The notes: generated by a model from the sequence alone, not told the origin. Shown: positions 17,898 through 28,845, numbered from the stretch's first letter. The stretch is 64,000 nucleotides of DNA from an uncultured Flavobacteriaceae bacterium (GCA_947494715.1 CANLWG010000004.1:266901-330900), one strand, 5' to 3'. Made by a program: numbers and translations.

Positions 17898-18848
17898 CTA
17901 CTTCAATAACGAAGTTATCTGAGAAGCCAATTCGGTTCCGATCCGGTCTTGCGCTTCTCCCGTTGCGGCACCAATATGTGGCGTCAATGAAATTTTTGGG
18001 TGCATCAAAATCTTAATTTCTGGACTAGGCTCGGATTCGAATACATCCAATCCCGCAAATGAAATTTTTCCACTCTCCAACGCATCGACCAGGGCAACTT
18101 CATCAACAACACCACCCCGAGCTGCATTCACAATGGCGACACCGTCTTTCATGATAGCGAATTCCTTTTTCCCAATAACATACTCTTTTTGTGCTGGAAC
18201 GTGAAGGGTTATGAAATCCGAGGCTTGCAATACTTCTTCCTTGGTCAATGAGGTAAAATTAAAGGAAGCCGATTGACCGTCAAAAAAAGAAACCTCAAGC
18301 GAAGCCTTTTCCAAAAAGGGATCAAAATAAATAACTTTCATACCTATTCCCAAGGCGATTTTTGCAGTAGCCCTACCAATTCTTCCAAAACCCATTACTC
18401 CTAAGGTCTTTCCCCTAAGTTCTGTTCCTCCAGCATAGGATTTTTTAAGCTGTTTAAATTTACTGTCCCCATCCAAAGGCATCTGCCTGTTGGCATCGTA
18501 AAGGAAACGGACCCCTCCGAATAAATGGGCGAAAACCAACTCAGCTACTGATTCCGAAGAAGCCGCAGGGGTATTGATTACATGCAATCCTTTTTCTTTC
18601 GCGTAAGCGACATCGATATTATCCATACCTACGCCACCACGACCGATTAGTTTTAGACCCGGACAGGCATCAATAAGGTCTTTTCGTACTTTAGTAGCAC
18701 TCCGCACCAAAAGCCCAATAATTTCATGTTCATTGATATAGGGAATCAATTGTTCCTGGGCCACAGTTGTAGTTATTACCTCAAAACCTTCGCTTTCCAA
18801 AGCTTGGATTCCTGATTGTGCTATTCCGTCGTTCGCAAGTATTTTCAT
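17898..18848 (-). CDS. serA: D-3-phosphoglycerate dehydrogenase
   Basis: This 316-residue enzyme oxidises 3-phosphoglycerate to 3-phosphohydroxypyruvate, the first step of serine synthesis. The NAD motif is GVMGFGRIGRATAK (about residues 149-162). The catalytic Arg lies in VNAARGG, the Glu in SFAGLDVFESEP, and the His in LTPHIGAATGEAQ. It lacks the C-terminal ACT domain of longer forms, so serine feedback through ACT is not expected. It lies downstream of serC on the same strand (85 bases), so the two serine-pathway enzymes are probably one operon. Confidence 0.92.
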   Translation of the reverse strand: MKILANDGIAQSGIQALESEGFEVITTTVAQEQLIPYINEHEIIGLLVRSATKVRKDLIDACPGLKLIGRGGVGMDNIDVAYAKEKGLHVINTPAASSESVAELVFAHLFGGVRFLYDANRQMPLDGDSKFKQLKKSYAGGTELRGKTLGVMGFGRIGRATAKIALGIGMKVIYFDPFLEKASLEVSFFDGQSASFNFTSLTKEEVLQASDFITLHVPAQKEYVIGKKEFAIMKDGVAIVNAARGGVVDEVALVDALESGKISFAGLDVFESEPSPEIKILMHPKISLTPHIGAATGEAQDRIGTELASQITSLLK

Positions 18849-18850
18849 TT

Positions 18851-18876
18851 CAGTTGTCAGTTGTTGGTTGTCAGTG
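18851..18876. repeat. Short direct repeat in the serC-serA gap
   Basis: The octamer GTTGTCAG occurs at 18853-18860 and again at 18867-18874, inside a T/G-rich stretch. It looks like the simple GTTG-type filler seen in other gaps of this window (for example between hisD and hisC) rather than a defined site. Confidence 0.4.
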
Positions 18877-18933
18877 TATTGTTTTAGTTGCTCTTTGATT
18901 TACGGTCAATGAACAACTAAAAGCATACAACGA

Positions 18934-19998
18934 TTATCCTTTTCGTTCCATTTCGCTCATAATATCCACAAGTATACCTACACTCTCCAATGACATAGCA
19001 TTGTACATGGAAGCTCGGTAACCACCTACGGATCTGTGTCCGTTGAGCCCATTTATACCCGCTTCCTTCCACATAGCATCAAAAGTTTCCTTTAACCTTT
19101 CATCGGCCAGGTTGAATGTTGCGTTCATATAGGAACGGTCTTCTATTTTGGCAAAGCCTTTAAAAACGGGATTCAAATCAATTTCCGAATAAAGCAATTG
19201 TGCCTTCTTTTCATTAATTTCCTCTATCGCCGGGATTCCCCCCAAGTTTTTAAGCCACTCCAGGGTCAACATGCACGTATATACCGGAAAGACCGAAGGT
19301 GTATTGAACATACTGTCCTTGGAAATATGAACTTGGTAATCCAACATGGACGGAATTTTACGGGAAACTTTGCCCAAAACATCTTCTTTAACAACGACCA
19401 AGGTAGTGCCCGCGGCCCCCATATTCTTTTGTGCTCCCGCATAAATTAAATCGAACTGGGAAAAATCCAATTGCCTGGAAAAAATATCGGAACTCATATC
19501 GCAGACCAATGGAACAGTAGTATTCGGGAATTTTTTTACCTGAGTCCCGAAAATGGTGTTATTGGAAGTTAGGTGCAGGTAATCCAAATCATCAGGAACC
19601 GTGTACCCCTTGGGAATGTAATTGAAGTTTTCATCTTTGGATGAGCCCACTTCTACCACTTCACCAAAAATTTTAGCTTCCTTAATAGCCTTTTCACTCC
19701 ATGCGCCGGTATTTAAATATCCAGCTTTCTTGTCCAATAGATTATAGGCCGCCATTAAAAACTCCAGACTGGCGCCTCCTTGTAAAAACAAGGCTTGGTA
19801 TCCTTTGCCCTCTAAGCCCAAAAGCTCCAGTGCCAAAGTCCTTGCCTTTTCCATGATGTCCACAAATTCCTTGCTTCGGTGGGATATTTCAATAAGCGAT
19901 AATCCAGAACCGTTAAAGTCCATAACGGCTTCCGAGGCCTTTAAAAATACCTCTTGTGGAAGAATACAGGGGCCTGCGCTAAAATTATGTCTTTTCAT
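18934..19998 (-). CDS. serC: 3-phosphoserine aminotransferase
   Basis: This is a 354-residue PLP enzyme that transfers an amino group from glutamate to 3-phosphohydroxypyruvate in serine synthesis. It may also act in pyridoxal phosphate synthesis. The N-terminal FSAGPCILP signature is present. The PLP lysine lies in YAGAQKNMGAAG (about residue 190), and the C-terminal GLNGHRSVGGYRASMYNA segment carries the phosphate-binding His-Arg. The length is normal. It is the first gene of the serC-serA pair, and a gap of about 118 bases separates it from the acyl-CoA reductase gene further upstream on the same strand. Confidence 0.96.
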   Translation of the reverse strand: MKRHNFSAGPCILPQEVFLKASEAVMDFNGSGLSLIEISHRSKEFVDIMEKARTLALELLGLEGKGYQALFLQGGASLEFLMAAYNLLDKKAGYLNTGAWSEKAIKEAKIFGEVVEVGSSKDENFNYIPKGYTVPDDLDYLHLTSNNTIFGTQVKKFPNTTVPLVCDMSSDIFSRQLDFSQFDLIYAGAQKNMGAAGTTLVVVKEDVLGKVSRKIPSMLDYQVHISKDSMFNTPSVFPVYTCMLTLEWLKNLGGIPAIEEINEKKAQLLYSEIDLNPVFKGFAKIEDRSYMNATFNLADERLKETFDAMWKEAGINGLNGHRSVGGYRASMYNAMSLESVGILVDIMSEMERKG

Positions 19999-20116
19999 AT
20001 GATGTCCAATTTATAGGTTCCGAAAATCATTCGGTATTTCAATAGGTTTCTTAAATTAAGCCGTTAAAGGTCATAAAATTAAAGGGAATCATCCTAATGG
20101 AAAACAAATAATTCTG

Positions 20117-21178
20117 TTATGTTTTTAACAGGAAGTCAACAGTATCCACCCCATCCGCATAATCTGTTAAACTTGGGGTTTGCGTCTTTCCGAAAGGAAT
20201 CTCATTCTTTATAATGCCCTGGGATACCACACATTGTATTCTGTCCTTATCCCGTTCCAACTTTAATTTAATATCCTTCAAGGATTCGTATCGCTCATAA
20301 AACAGTGATGCAATAGGTGATGCATAACTTTCATCCTCTTTTACCATAAGAAATCCGTTGTCCAGGATTCTGAATTCGCTCATCAGGTATACCGCCTTAT
20401 TGTAATCATAATTATTGGCGTATTTATGATGATTTATAATAGCGTTATATGGGTAAATTGATGTAAAGAATATATCAAAATCATAATCCATCGGAACAAA
20501 GAGTTTGGATATGCTTCGGCACCCTAGCCCATAATATCTAAAAATATCCTCGCCCAAGTCTTTTAGCTGCTCTGGAGATTCCTTTCCAGTAAGGACTGCC
20601 ACCGAGTTTCTATTCTTTCGGATTAAGTTGGGTTTTTTAGCGAAGTAATATTCAAAATATCGTGCCGTATTATTACTTCCTGTTGCAATTATTGCATCAA
20701 ATACATCCAGTTTTTCCTCGGTAAAACGAATTGCATGCTTCAGGGTTGGCTCCTTTTCAATAAGAAATTCGGCCAAAAACGGAAGCAGGATATTGTCGTT
20801 GGAGGAAAGTTTTACCAGTACGGAATTTCCAGTTAAAAGAACCGCCAAAAAATCGTGGAAACCTACCAGGGGAATGTTTCCGGCCGTAATAAGCGCGATG
20901 TCTTTTTCTTTGTTTTTTTGCAGATCATAGGAGGACATCCAATTGAGTAAACTGTCTTCCGTCAATTGTTTATTCCAACTCTCAAGGGCAAAAAGCACAT
21001 TCTCTTTCGTAAACCAACCATTGGACTGACCGGCCAAACGAATCTTTTGTTCCAATTTATGAAACCACATGCTTTTCGGATGCCCGTTGGAAGCTAATTT
21101 ATTGGGATATTCGCAAAATTCCCCTATGAATTTTCCAAGTTTAACAAAAGCTTCTAATCTATGTTTGAGGTCTGTCAT
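20117..21178 (-). CDS. Acyl-CoA reductase (LuxC domain)
   Basis: This is a 353-residue protein of the LuxC/acyl-CoA reductase superfamily, related to aldehyde dehydrogenases. The likely nucleophilic Cys is in YYGLGCRSISKLFVP (about residue 220). ATGSNNTARYFEYYF is the nucleotide-binding-type segment, and LTGNSVLVKLSSN precedes it. These are found widely in non-luminescent flavobacteria, and there is no lux gene here, so it probably makes a fatty aldehyde or an unknown acyl product. It is divergent from the ferredoxin gene, which could be its electron partner. That link is only inferred from position. Confidence 0.85.
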   Translation of the reverse strand: MTDLKHRLEAFVKLGKFIGEFCEYPNKLASNGHPKSMWFHKLEQKIRLAGQSNGWFTKENVLFALESWNKQLTEDSLLNWMSSYDLQKNKEKDIALITAGNIPLVGFHDFLAVLLTGNSVLVKLSSNDNILLPFLAEFLIEKEPTLKHAIRFTEEKLDVFDAIIATGSNNTARYFEYYFAKKPNLIRKNRNSVAVLTGKESPEQLKDLGEDIFRYYGLGCRSISKLFVPMDYDFDIFFTSIYPYNAIINHHKYANNYDYNKAVYLMSEFRILDNGFLMVKEDESYASPIASLFYERYESLKDIKLKLERDKDRIQCVVSQGIIKNEIPFGKTQTPSLTDYADGVDTVDFLLKT

Positions 21179-21307
21179 TATATTTGTCTAGTAATTCTGT
21201 AGGGTTTACCTTTGCGCCCAAGGAATTGCAAAAATACACATACAAAACTAAAATTGCTGCTGAACGGATTTTGAACGCAAAACGAATTCAGCTTAAAAAA
21301 GAAAATT

Positions 21308-21661
21308 ATGGCGATTATAATAACAGATGAATGTATAAACTGTGGGGCTTGTGAGCCCGAGTGCCCTAACACCGCTATCTATGAAGGAGCGGATGAATGG
21401 CGATATAGTGATGGTACTTCCTTAAAAGGAGATGTTGTATTACCGGATGGAAAGGCCGTAAATGCAGATGATGTGCAGGAACCGATTAGTGATGAACTCT
21501 ATTATATATCTCCGGACAAATGTACGGAGTGTATGGGCTTTCATGAGGAGCCGCAGTGTGCTGCAGTCTGTCCTGTGGATTGCTGTGTTCCCGATGAAGA
21601 TAGGGTAGAGTCCGAAGAAACTTTGCTTACCAAACAACAATTTATGCATCCGGAAGAGTAG
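21308..21661 (+). CDS. fdxA: 2[4Fe-4S] ferredoxin (FdxA-like)
   Basis: This is a 117-residue ferredoxin. The first cluster motif has Cys at residues 9, 12, 15 and 19 ([12 protein letters not shown]). The second is spread over [22 protein letters not shown], with the long spacing between its second and third Cys seen in Alvin-type (2[4Fe-4S]) ferredoxins. An acidic insertion lies between the clusters. It carries electrons at low potential. It is divergently placed from the acyl-CoA reductase and followed by a strong terminator, so it is monocistronic. Confidence 0.93.
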   Translation: MAIIITDECINCGACEPECPNTAIYEGADEWRYSDGTSLKGDVVLPDGKAVNADDVQEPISDELYYISPDKCTECMGFHEEPQCAAVCPVDCCVPDEDRVESEETLLTKQQFMHPEE

Positions 21662-21696
21662 GTGAAACATCCGACCGATTTGAAAAAAAAAGTCTG

Positions 21697-21722
21697 AACC
21701 CGACAGTATTGTCGGGTTTTTT
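21697..21722 (+). terminator. Rho-independent terminator after fdxA
   Basis: A perfect 9-bp stem (AACCCGACA at 21697-21705 with TGTCGGGTT at 21710-21718) and a four-base loop are followed by a T run to 21722. It ends the ferredoxin transcript before ychF. Confidence 0.92.
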
Positions 21723-21759
21723 GTTTCTCCTTTTAAGTTTTAAAACCATTTTGAAAAAC

Positions 21760-21767
21760 TATCTTTG
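21760..21767 (+). promoter_or_regulatory. Candidate -7 box for ychF
   Basis: TATCTTTG matches the Bacteroidetes TAnnTTTG consensus. It lies 58 bases before the ychF ATG and just past the fdxA terminator. I see no clear -33 TTG at the expected distance. Confidence 0.45.
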
Positions 21768-21825
21768 CACGCGAATTGGAAAATAGAAGCTTTTTCCAAA
21801 ACTGTAAATCTAACGTCTTCCGCAA

Positions 21826-22920
21826 ATGAAAGCAGGTATCGTAGGCTTACCCAATGTAGGCAAGTCCACCCTTTTTAATTGTCTATCCAACGCCAAGGCG
21901 CAAAGTGCCAATTTTCCATTTTGCACTATTGAGCCTAATATTGGTGTGGTAAACGTTCCCGATCCCAGATTGGAAAAACTGGAAGAGTTGGTGGACCCTG
22001 AACGTGTAGTGCCCGCTACCGTAGAAATTGTGGATATCGCCGGACTTGTAAAAGGAGCTAGCAAAGGCGAAGGATTGGGCAACCAGTTTCTGGGAAATAT
22101 AAGGGAGACCGATGCCATCCTTCATGTTTTGCGTTGTTTTGATAATGACAACGTGGTTCATGTAGATGGTTCGGTAGACCCTATCCGTGACAAGGAAACC
22201 ATCGATATGGAATTGCAGTTAAAAGACCTTGAAACCGTGGAAAAAAAATTGGACAAGGTAAAACGTTCTGCAAAAACAGGAAATAAAGAGGCCCAAAAGG
22301 AAGAGGCTGTACTATTGAAATTAAAGGACGGTCTGGAAGCCGGTACCTCAGTACGTGCCATTTCCATTGAAAAAGAAGCCCGAAAGGAATATGTAAATCC
22401 CTTACAATTCATAACGGACAAACCCGTAATGTATGTATGTAATGTAGATGAAGAGTCTGCGGTCACGGGGAATCCCTATGTAGAAAAAGTGCGAAATGCC
22501 GTAGCCCATGAGGAAGCGGTCATTCTTGTTTTGGCCGTGGGTACGGAAGCGGATATCACCGAACTGGAAACCTATGAAGAACGGCAAATGTTCCTTGAAG
22601 ATATGGGATTGGATGAACCGGGTTCCGCTAAACTGATACGGGGAGCCTACAAATTATTAAATCTTGAAACCTACTTTACCGCAGGCGAAAAGGAAGTCCG
22701 TGCTTGGACCATTCCCATTGGGGCCACCGCACCACAAGCTGCTGGGGTAATCCATACCGATTTTGAAAAAGGTTTTATCCGTGCAGAGGTCATTTCCTAT
22801 TCGGACTATGTAGGTTATGGGAGTGAGCAAAAGGTAAAGGAAGCCGGTAAAATGCGGGTAGAAGGAAAAGACTACATTGTACAGGATGGGGATGTGATGC
22901 ATTTTCGGTTCAATGTATAA
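21826..22920 (+). CDS. ychF: Redox-regulated ATPase / ribosome-associated OBG-type protein YchF
   Basis: This is a 364-residue P-loop protein of the OBG family. The G1 motif is GLPNVGKST (residues 7-15), and the G3 region is [22 protein letters not shown] coiled-coil insert and the C-terminal TGS domain (from about residue 280, with [15 protein letters not shown] and [11 protein letters not shown]) follow. YchF binds ATP rather than GTP and associates with ribosomes and stress responses. The length is typical. It is a single gene between a terminator and the DMT transporter. Confidence 0.96.
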   Translation: MKAGIVGLPNVGKSTLFNCLSNAKAQSANFPFCTIEPNIGVVNVPDPRLEKLEELVDPERVVPATVEIVDIAGLVKGASKGEGLGNQFLGNIRETDAILHVLRCFDNDNVVHVDGSVDPIRDKETIDMELQLKDLETVEKKLDKVKRSAKTGNKEAQKEEAVLLKLKDGLEAGTSVRAISIEKEARKEYVNPLQFITDKPVMYVCNVDEESAVTGNPYVEKVRNAVAHEEAVILVLAVGTEADITELETYEERQMFLEDMGLDEPGSAKLIRGAYKLLNLETYFTAGEKEVRAWTIPIGATAPQAAGVIHTDFEKGFIRAEVISYSDYVGYGSEQKVKEAGKMRVEGKDYIVQDGDVMHFRFNV

Positions 22921-23029
22921 ATAGTTGCTTCTAAAAAACTCAAAAAGCTCTTCAAAGAATTACAGCTGACCATCGTAATCCTTCAAAAAAGGATTTGAGC
23001 CCGAATACCGTCCATTCTATTTTTACGGA

Positions 23030-23935
23030 ATGTTTAAAAAGTCGTCCGCCGCGGGTATTGGAATCCTGTTTGCTATTTTAGGGGTAGTGCTCTTTTCTAC
23101 GAAAGCCGTCATGGTAAAACTGGCCTATCAATATAAAGTGGACCATGTTACCCTGCTTCTGTTCCGGATGGGCTTTGCCCTTCCTTTTTATATGTTCATC
23201 GCTTTTTGGAAGAAACCGCTGCATCCAAAGGAAATTCGAATCAAAGATTATGTTTGGATTGTATTTTTAGGATTTGTAGGCTACTATTTGGCCAGCTTAT
23301 TCGACTTTATGGGCCTACAATACATAAAGGCCGGACTGGAACGTATTATTCTGTTCATTTACCCAACTATAGTAGTGCTGCTATCCTGGCTTTTCTTTAG
23401 AAAAATAATGACCAGGTCCCAAACGTTGGCCATTTTGCTTACCTATCTTGGGGTAGTCGTTACTTTTTGGAACGAGATTCAAATTCAAGGTGAATCTGCA
23501 TTATGGGGTGGGTTTTTAATCTTTCTTAGTGCAATTACCTATGCCTCTTATTTGGTAGGCAGCGGTTGGTTGATTCCAAAATTTGGGGTACTCCAGTTTA
23601 CTTCCTATGCCATGATTGTATCTACTATTTGTGTGGGCATACATTATGGAATTTCAGGTGATTTTGAACTTATCCATTATCCCTGGGAAGTATACGCATT
23701 GGGATTGGCCATGGCGCTTTTTGCAACCTTGATTCCCTCCTTTTTGGTTTCCGCGGCAATTGAAAGATTGGGAGCATCCACTTTTTCTATTTTTGGGAGT
23801 TTGGGACCAATTTCTACTATCGTTTTGGCCTATTTCTTTTTGGACGAGCGGATAACCGCTATTCAGGTTTTTGGAATGTTGATCGTAATAGCCGGTGTAA
23901 GCATGGTTTCCGTAAAGGGCAAAGTTAAGAGCTAA
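23030..23935 (+). CDS. EamA/DMT-superfamily membrane transporter
   Basis: This 301-residue protein has about ten hydrophobic helices forming two EamA repeats, roughly residues 10-140 and 155-295. The second repeat ends with LGPISTIVLAYFFLDERITAIQVFGMLIVIAGV, a standard DMT-family ending. It is probably an exporter of small metabolites; the substrate cannot be inferred. The gene stands alone between ychF and parE. Confidence 0.9.
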   Translation: MFKKSSAAGIGILFAILGVVLFSTKAVMVKLAYQYKVDHVTLLLFRMGFALPFYMFIAFWKKPLHPKEIRIKDYVWIVFLGFVGYYLASLFDFMGLQYIKAGLERIILFIYPTIVVLLSWLFFRKIMTRSQTLAILLTYLGVVVTFWNEIQIQGESALWGGFLIFLSAITYASYLVGSGWLIPKFGVLQFTSYAMIVSTICVGIHYGISGDFELIHYPWEVYALGLAMALFATLIPSFLVSAAIERLGASTFSIFGSLGPISTIVLAYFFLDERITAIQVFGMLIVIAGVSMVSVKGKVKS

Positions 23936-24115
23936 AAAGGCATAGGATCAAGATTTGCAAATTGCATATTTTAAAGTCGGTTTTAAGACTTCAACTTTAA
24001 ACCTGTAACCCCAGCTATCAACAAATTCCGTACTTTCGTTGTTAATTACTTTCCTTGGCACCCATTTTGATTTTTGCCTCGAAATTTTATATTAGCAAGG
24101 ATAAACCTGCACCAA

Positions 24116-25975
24116 ATGGCTGAAACGCAATATACCGAAGACAATATTCGCTCACTGGATTGGAAGGAGCACATCCGGATGCGTCCCGGAATGTATATTG
24201 GCAAATTGGGAGATGGCTCTTCGGCAGATGATGGTATCTATATTCTTGTCAAGGAGGTATTGGATAATTGTATCGATGAATTTGTAATGGGCGCAGGTAA
24301 GACCATTGAAATTTCGATTCAGGGCGAACGGGTTATTGTTCGAGATTACGGTAGGGGTATTCCATTGGGCAAAGTGGTGGACGTAGTATCCAAAATGAAT
24401 ACAGGCGGAAAATACGATACACGGGCCTTTAAGAAATCCGTTGGACTTAACGGGGTAGGTACCAAGGCCGTAAATGCTCTTTCGGCCTTTTTTAAAGTGG
24501 AATCTACGAGGGACGGTAAATCCAAATCCGCTGAATTTGAGATAGGAGAGCTCAAAAAAGAAGAGTTGTTGGAAGAGACCGCAAGGAGGCGTGGTACCAA
24601 GGTTACTTTTATCCCCGATGAATCCATCTTCAAAAAATACAAGTACCGCAATGAGTACGTAGAACGCATGGTCAAAAACTATGTGTACCTAAACCCTGGA
24701 CTTACCATTGTGTTCAACGGGGAAAAGTTCCATTCCGAAAACGGATTGAAGGATTTGCTGGAAGACAACAACAACGCCGAGGATATGTTGTACCCCATTA
24801 TACATTTGAGGGGCAATGATATCGAAGTAGCCATTACACATAGCAAGACACAGTATAGCGAGGAGTACCATTCTTTCGTGAACGGACAGCACACCACACA
24901 AGGAGGGACACATCAGGCCGCTTTTCGTGAGGCTATGGTAAAAACCATTCGCGATTTCTATGGTAAGGGTTACGACCCCTCGGATATACGAAAATCCATT
25001 ATTTCGGCCATTTCCATCAAGGTAATGGAACCTATTTTTGAAAGCCAGACGAAGACCAAGTTGGGCTCTACCGATATGGGAGGAGGTCTACCTACTGTAC
25101 GAACCTATATCAATGATTTTGTCGGCAGGCAGCTGGACAATTATTTACATAAAAACCCCGATACGGCAGAAAAGCTGCAACGTAAGATTATGCAGGCCGA
25201 AAAGGAACGGAAGGAACTTTCGGGTATCCGAAAATTGGCACGGGAACGTGCAAAAAAGGCAAGTCTACATAATAAAAAACTAAGGGACTGCCGGGTGCAT
25301 TTGGATAATATGAAGAACGATAGGAGGCTAGAAAGCACTTTGTTCATTACCGAAGGTGATTCCGCTTCCGGATCCATAACCAAATCCAGGGATGTGAATA
25401 CACAGGCGGTGTTCAGTCTTCGTGGAAAGCCTTTGAACTCTTATGGTATGTCCAAAAAAATTGTATATGAGAACGAGGAATTCAATCTTCTGCAAGCGGC
25501 ATTGAATATAGAGGATTCCATGGAAGAACTTCGCTACAACAATATCGTAATAGCTACGGATGCCGATGTAGATGGAATGCATATCCGATTGCTGTTAATT
25601 ACCTTTTTTCTACAGTTCTTTCCGGAATTGATAAAGGAAGGACATTTGTATATCCTGCAGACTCCCTTGTTCCGTGTTAGGAACAAGAAGGAAACCATTT
25701 ATTGTTATAGCGATGAAGAGAAGAGGGATGCTATTAAAAAACTATCCGGAAAACCTGAAATCACCCGATTCAAGGGTCTGGGAGAGATTTCACCGGATGA
25801 GTTCAAGCATTTCATCGGGGATGATATCCGATTGGAACCTGTTATGTTGGACAAAGCGATGTCCATTGAACAGTTATTGAATTTCTATATGGGCAAGAAT
25901 ACGCCTGATCGTCAAAAATTCATTATTAATAATCTTAAAGTAGAAGTAGATTTAGTTGAAGATAACCATTTGTAA
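24116..25975 (+). CDS. parE: DNA topoisomerase IV subunit B
   Basis: This 619-residue ATPase subunit of topoisomerase IV relaxes and decatenates DNA together with ParC. The GHKL ATPase domain is at the N-terminus ([33 protein letters not shown]), the transducer follows, and the Toprim domain includes [11 protein letters not shown] and [17 protein letters not shown] start it at ATG 24116 ([20 protein letters not shown]), because the frame upstream to 24074 has only a TTG and no family similarity. parC begins 26 bases after its stop. Confidence 0.96.
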   Translation: MAETQYTEDNIRSLDWKEHIRMRPGMYIGKLGDGSSADDGIYILVKEVLDNCIDEFVMGAGKTIEISIQGERVIVRDYGRGIPLGKVVDVVSKMNTGGKYDTRAFKKSVGLNGVGTKAVNALSAFFKVESTRDGKSKSAEFEIGELKKEELLEETARRRGTKVTFIPDESIFKKYKYRNEYVERMVKNYVYLNPGLTIVFNGEKFHSENGLKDLLEDNNNAEDMLYPIIHLRGNDIEVAITHSKTQYSEEYHSFVNGQHTTQGGTHQAAFREAMVKTIRDFYGKGYDPSDIRKSIISAISIKVMEPIFESQTKTKLGSTDMGGGLPTVRTYINDFVGRQLDNYLHKNPDTAEKLQRKIMQAEKERKELSGIRKLARERAKKASLHNKKLRDCRVHLDNMKNDRRLESTLFITEGDSASGSITKSRDVNTQAVFSLRGKPLNSYGMSKKIVYENEEFNLLQAALNIEDSMEELRYNNIVIATDADVDGMHIRLLLITFFLQFFPELIKEGHLYILQTPLFRVRNKKETIYCYSDEEKRDAIKKLSGKPEITRFKGLGEISPDEFKHFIGDDIRLEPVMLDKAMSIEQLLNFYMGKNTPDRQKFIINNLKVEVDLVEDNHL

Positions 25976-26001
25976 AACAAAGTTATACGTATCTGTTCTG
26001 A

Positions 26002-28647
26002 ATGGAAGAGAATGAAGAATTGAACGAGGCTCATGAACAAAACCCAGATAGCCCTCAAGATGCCCTTACCCGAGTTACGGGCATGTACAAGGATTGGTTT
26101 TTGGATTATGCTTCCTATGTTATTTTAGAACGGGCGGTTCCGGCCATAGAGGATGGGTTTAAACCCGTACAGCGTCGTATCATGCACGCATTGAAGGAAC
26201 TGGATGACGGCCGCTACAATAAAGTGGCCAATGTCGTAGGCCACACTATGCAATACCACCCCCATGGGGATGCCAGTATTGCCGATGCCATGGTGCAGAT
26301 CGGTCAGAAGGAGTTGTTGATAGATACACAGGGAAACTGGGGAAATATCTTAACAGGAGATAGTGCCGCAGCTTCCAGATACATAGAAGCGAGGCTTTCC
26401 AAATTTGCGTTAGAGGTTGTTTTTAGTCCCAAGATTACCGAATGGCAACTTTCCTATGATGGTAGAAAAAAAGAGCCGGTAAACCTACCCGTAAAATTTC
26501 CATTGTTGTTGGCTCAGGGAGCCGAAGGTATTGCGGTAGGCCTTTCCACCAAAATACTCCCGCATAACTTCAATGAACTTATAGATGCCTCCATAAAACA
26601 TCTGAAGGGGCAACGTTTTAAGTTGTTTCCCGATTTTCCGACCGCCGGTATTATCGATGTTGACAATTACAATGACGGCTTACGGGGAGGCAAAATACGT
26701 GTCCGTGCAAAAATTTCCCAAAGGGACAAAAACACTTTGGTTATCAATGAGATTCCCTTTGGTACCAATACATCCTCTTTGATCGATTCTATTCTTAAGG
26801 CAAACGATAAGGGGAAAATAAAAATCAAAAAAATAGAGGACAATACGGCGGCCGAGGTAGAAATTTTGGTGCATTTACCAAGTGGCATCTCTCCGGACAA
26901 GACCATCGATGCTCTTTACGCGTTCACATCTTGTGAATCATCCATTTCTCCTTTGGCCTGTATCATCGAGGACAACAAACCTTTGTTCATTGGGGTCACG
27001 GAGATGTTAAGGCGTTCTACGGACGCCACTGTAGAGTTATTGAAACAAGAGTTGGAAATTCAGCTTTCCGAACTCCAGGAACAATGGCATTTTGCCTCAT
27101 TGGAACGAATTTTCATTGAAAACCGTATCTATAGGGATATTGAGGAAGAAGAAACTTGGGAAGGGGTGATAGCGGCTATCGATAAAGGATTGAAACCACA
27201 TGTCACACATTTGAAAAGAGCGGTTACCGAGGAGGATATTGTCCGTTTGACCGAGATTCGTATAAAACGTATTTCCAAATTCGATTTGGATAAGGCCCAA
27301 CAGTATTTGGAAAGCTTGGAAGAAAAAATTGCCCAGACCCAACATCATCTGGACAACTTGGTCGATTTTGCCATTGATTATTTCAAAAATTTGAAATCCA
27401 AATACGGAAAGGGACGTGAGCGGAAATCGGAAATTCGGATTTTTGACGATATTGAAGCGACCAAAGTGGTCATACGCAACACCAAACTATACGTAAACCG
27501 GGAAGAAGGTTTTGTAGGCACTTCGCTTAGACGTGATGAATATGTAACGGATTGTAGTGATATAGATGATATCATCGTTTTCACAAAGGACGGAAAAATG
27601 ATGGTCACCAAGGTGGATGCCAAAACCTTTATTGGCAAAAATATTATTCATGTTGCCGTGTTTAAGAAAAAGGACAAGCGGACCATTTATAACATGATCT
27701 ACAAGGATGGTAGGGGAGGTGCCACATACATAAAACGTTTTGCCGTAACCAGTATTACAAGGGATAAGGCCTATGATCTTACCAGCGGTAAGGCCAGTAC
27801 GGATGTATTATATTTTTCGGCCAATCCCAACGGTGAAGCTGAAGTGGTTACCGTAAACCTACGGCAAGTAGGAAGTATTAAAAAATTGAAATGGGATATG
27901 GATTTTGCCGATGTATTGATTAAAGGCAGGGCTTCCAAAGGAAATATTGTTACCAAATATTCGGTAAAACGTATAGAGCTTAAAGAGAAAGGACTATCTA
28001 CTTTAAAACCCCGTAGACTTTGGTTCGATGACACCGTGCAACGTTTAAATATGGATGAACGCGGAGAATTTCTAGGTGAATTTACAGGTGAGGACCGCTT
28101 GCTTCTGATAAATCAACATGGTGTAGTAAAGACAGTTATACCCGAACTTACACTCCGGTTTGATGATGATATGATCGTGTTGGAAAAATGGGATCCCAAC
28201 AAACCACTATCTGCAATCCATTGGGAGGGAGAGAAGGAGCTATTCTATGTAAAACGATTCTTGATCGAAAACCCGGATAAGGAAGAAAATATTATTACGG
28301 ACCATGCAAAATCCTATTTAGAGAAAATCTTTACGGATTATCGTCCTAGAGCGGAAGTTGTTTTCTCCAAGAAACGAGGGCAGGACCGAAAGGACAATCT
28401 AGAGATTAATCTGGAGGAATTCATATCCGTAAAAGGTATTACTGCAATGGGCAACCAATTGACTAAGGAGAAAATACTTGAAATCAATGCTTTGGATCCA
28501 TTGCCCTACGAACCGCCCAAACCCAAGAATACAATGGATATTGAAGTAGTGGACGAGGAAAATGTAGCTTCGGAAACATCTACTAAATTAAACCCAAATG
28601 GTGAGGACGAGGGAAACAATGATAGTGAGCAAACCACTCTTTTCTAA
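26002..28647 (+). CDS. parC: DNA topoisomerase IV subunit A
   Basis: This 881-residue breakage-reunion subunit has its catalytic Tyr at about residue 127 in AAASRYIEARLS, preceded by the winged-helix region (PVQRRIMHAL, HPHGDASI). A coiled-coil tower region (~380-480) and a C-terminal beta-propeller from about residue 520 follow. The last 60 residues form an acidic low-complexity tail. It cotranscribes with parE. The length and acidic tail are typical for Flavobacteriia. Confidence 0.96.
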   Translation: MEENEELNEAHEQNPDSPQDALTRVTGMYKDWFLDYASYVILERAVPAIEDGFKPVQRRIMHALKELDDGRYNKVANVVGHTMQYHPHGDASIADAMVQIGQKELLIDTQGNWGNILTGDSAAASRYIEARLSKFALEVVFSPKITEWQLSYDGRKKEPVNLPVKFPLLLAQGAEGIAVGLSTKILPHNFNELIDASIKHLKGQRFKLFPDFPTAGIIDVDNYNDGLRGGKIRVRAKISQRDKNTLVINEIPFGTNTSSLIDSILKANDKGKIKIKKIEDNTAAEVEILVHLPSGISPDKTIDALYAFTSCESSISPLACIIEDNKPLFIGVTEMLRRSTDATVELLKQELEIQLSELQEQWHFASLERIFIENRIYRDIEEEETWEGVIAAIDKGLKPHVTHLKRAVTEEDIVRLTEIRIKRISKFDLDKAQQYLESLEEKIAQTQHHLDNLVDFAIDYFKNLKSKYGKGRERKSEIRIFDDIEATKVVIRNTKLYVNREEGFVGTSLRRDEYVTDCSDIDDIIVFTKDGKMMVTKVDAKTFIGKNIIHVAVFKKKDKRTIYNMIYKDGRGGATYIKRFAVTSITRDKAYDLTSGKASTDVLYFSANPNGEAEVVTVNLRQVGSIKKLKWDMDFADVLIKGRASKGNIVTKYSVKRIELKEKGLSTLKPRRLWFDDTVQRLNMDERGEFLGEFTGEDRLLLINQHGVVKTVIPELTLRFDDDMIVLEKWDPNKPLSAIHWEGEKELFYVKRFLIENPDKEENIITDHAKSYLEKIFTDYRPRAEVVFSKKRGQDRKDNLEINLEEFISVKGITAMGNQLTKEKILEINALDPLPYEPPKPKNTMDIEVVDEENVASETSTKLNPNGEDEGNNDSEQTTLF

Positions 28648-28845
28648 CTTAAATAACCGGATAAACTCCAGCGGAATGCTATAAAATTCCGACTATTCGG
28701 TTCTGTTAATACAGATGTGAGATTTAGATAGCTACGGATATATGTTTAAGGAAAGTAAGAAATTATCTTCCAGAAGCTTATAAAAGATGAACATTTTGTT
28801 TTTTTGAAACTAATAGCCTTATATTTAGCCTAAACTGATTGTTAG

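Noticed and set aside
20117..21178. Possible bioluminescence operon suggested by the LuxC domain
   Set aside because: No luxA, luxB, luxD or luxE is nearby. LuxC-type acyl-CoA reductases are common in non-luminous flavobacteria.
21810..22118. Antisense frame opposite the YchF start
   Set aside because: It overlaps the G1 motif region of ychF and has low-complexity, Ser/Thr-rich content.
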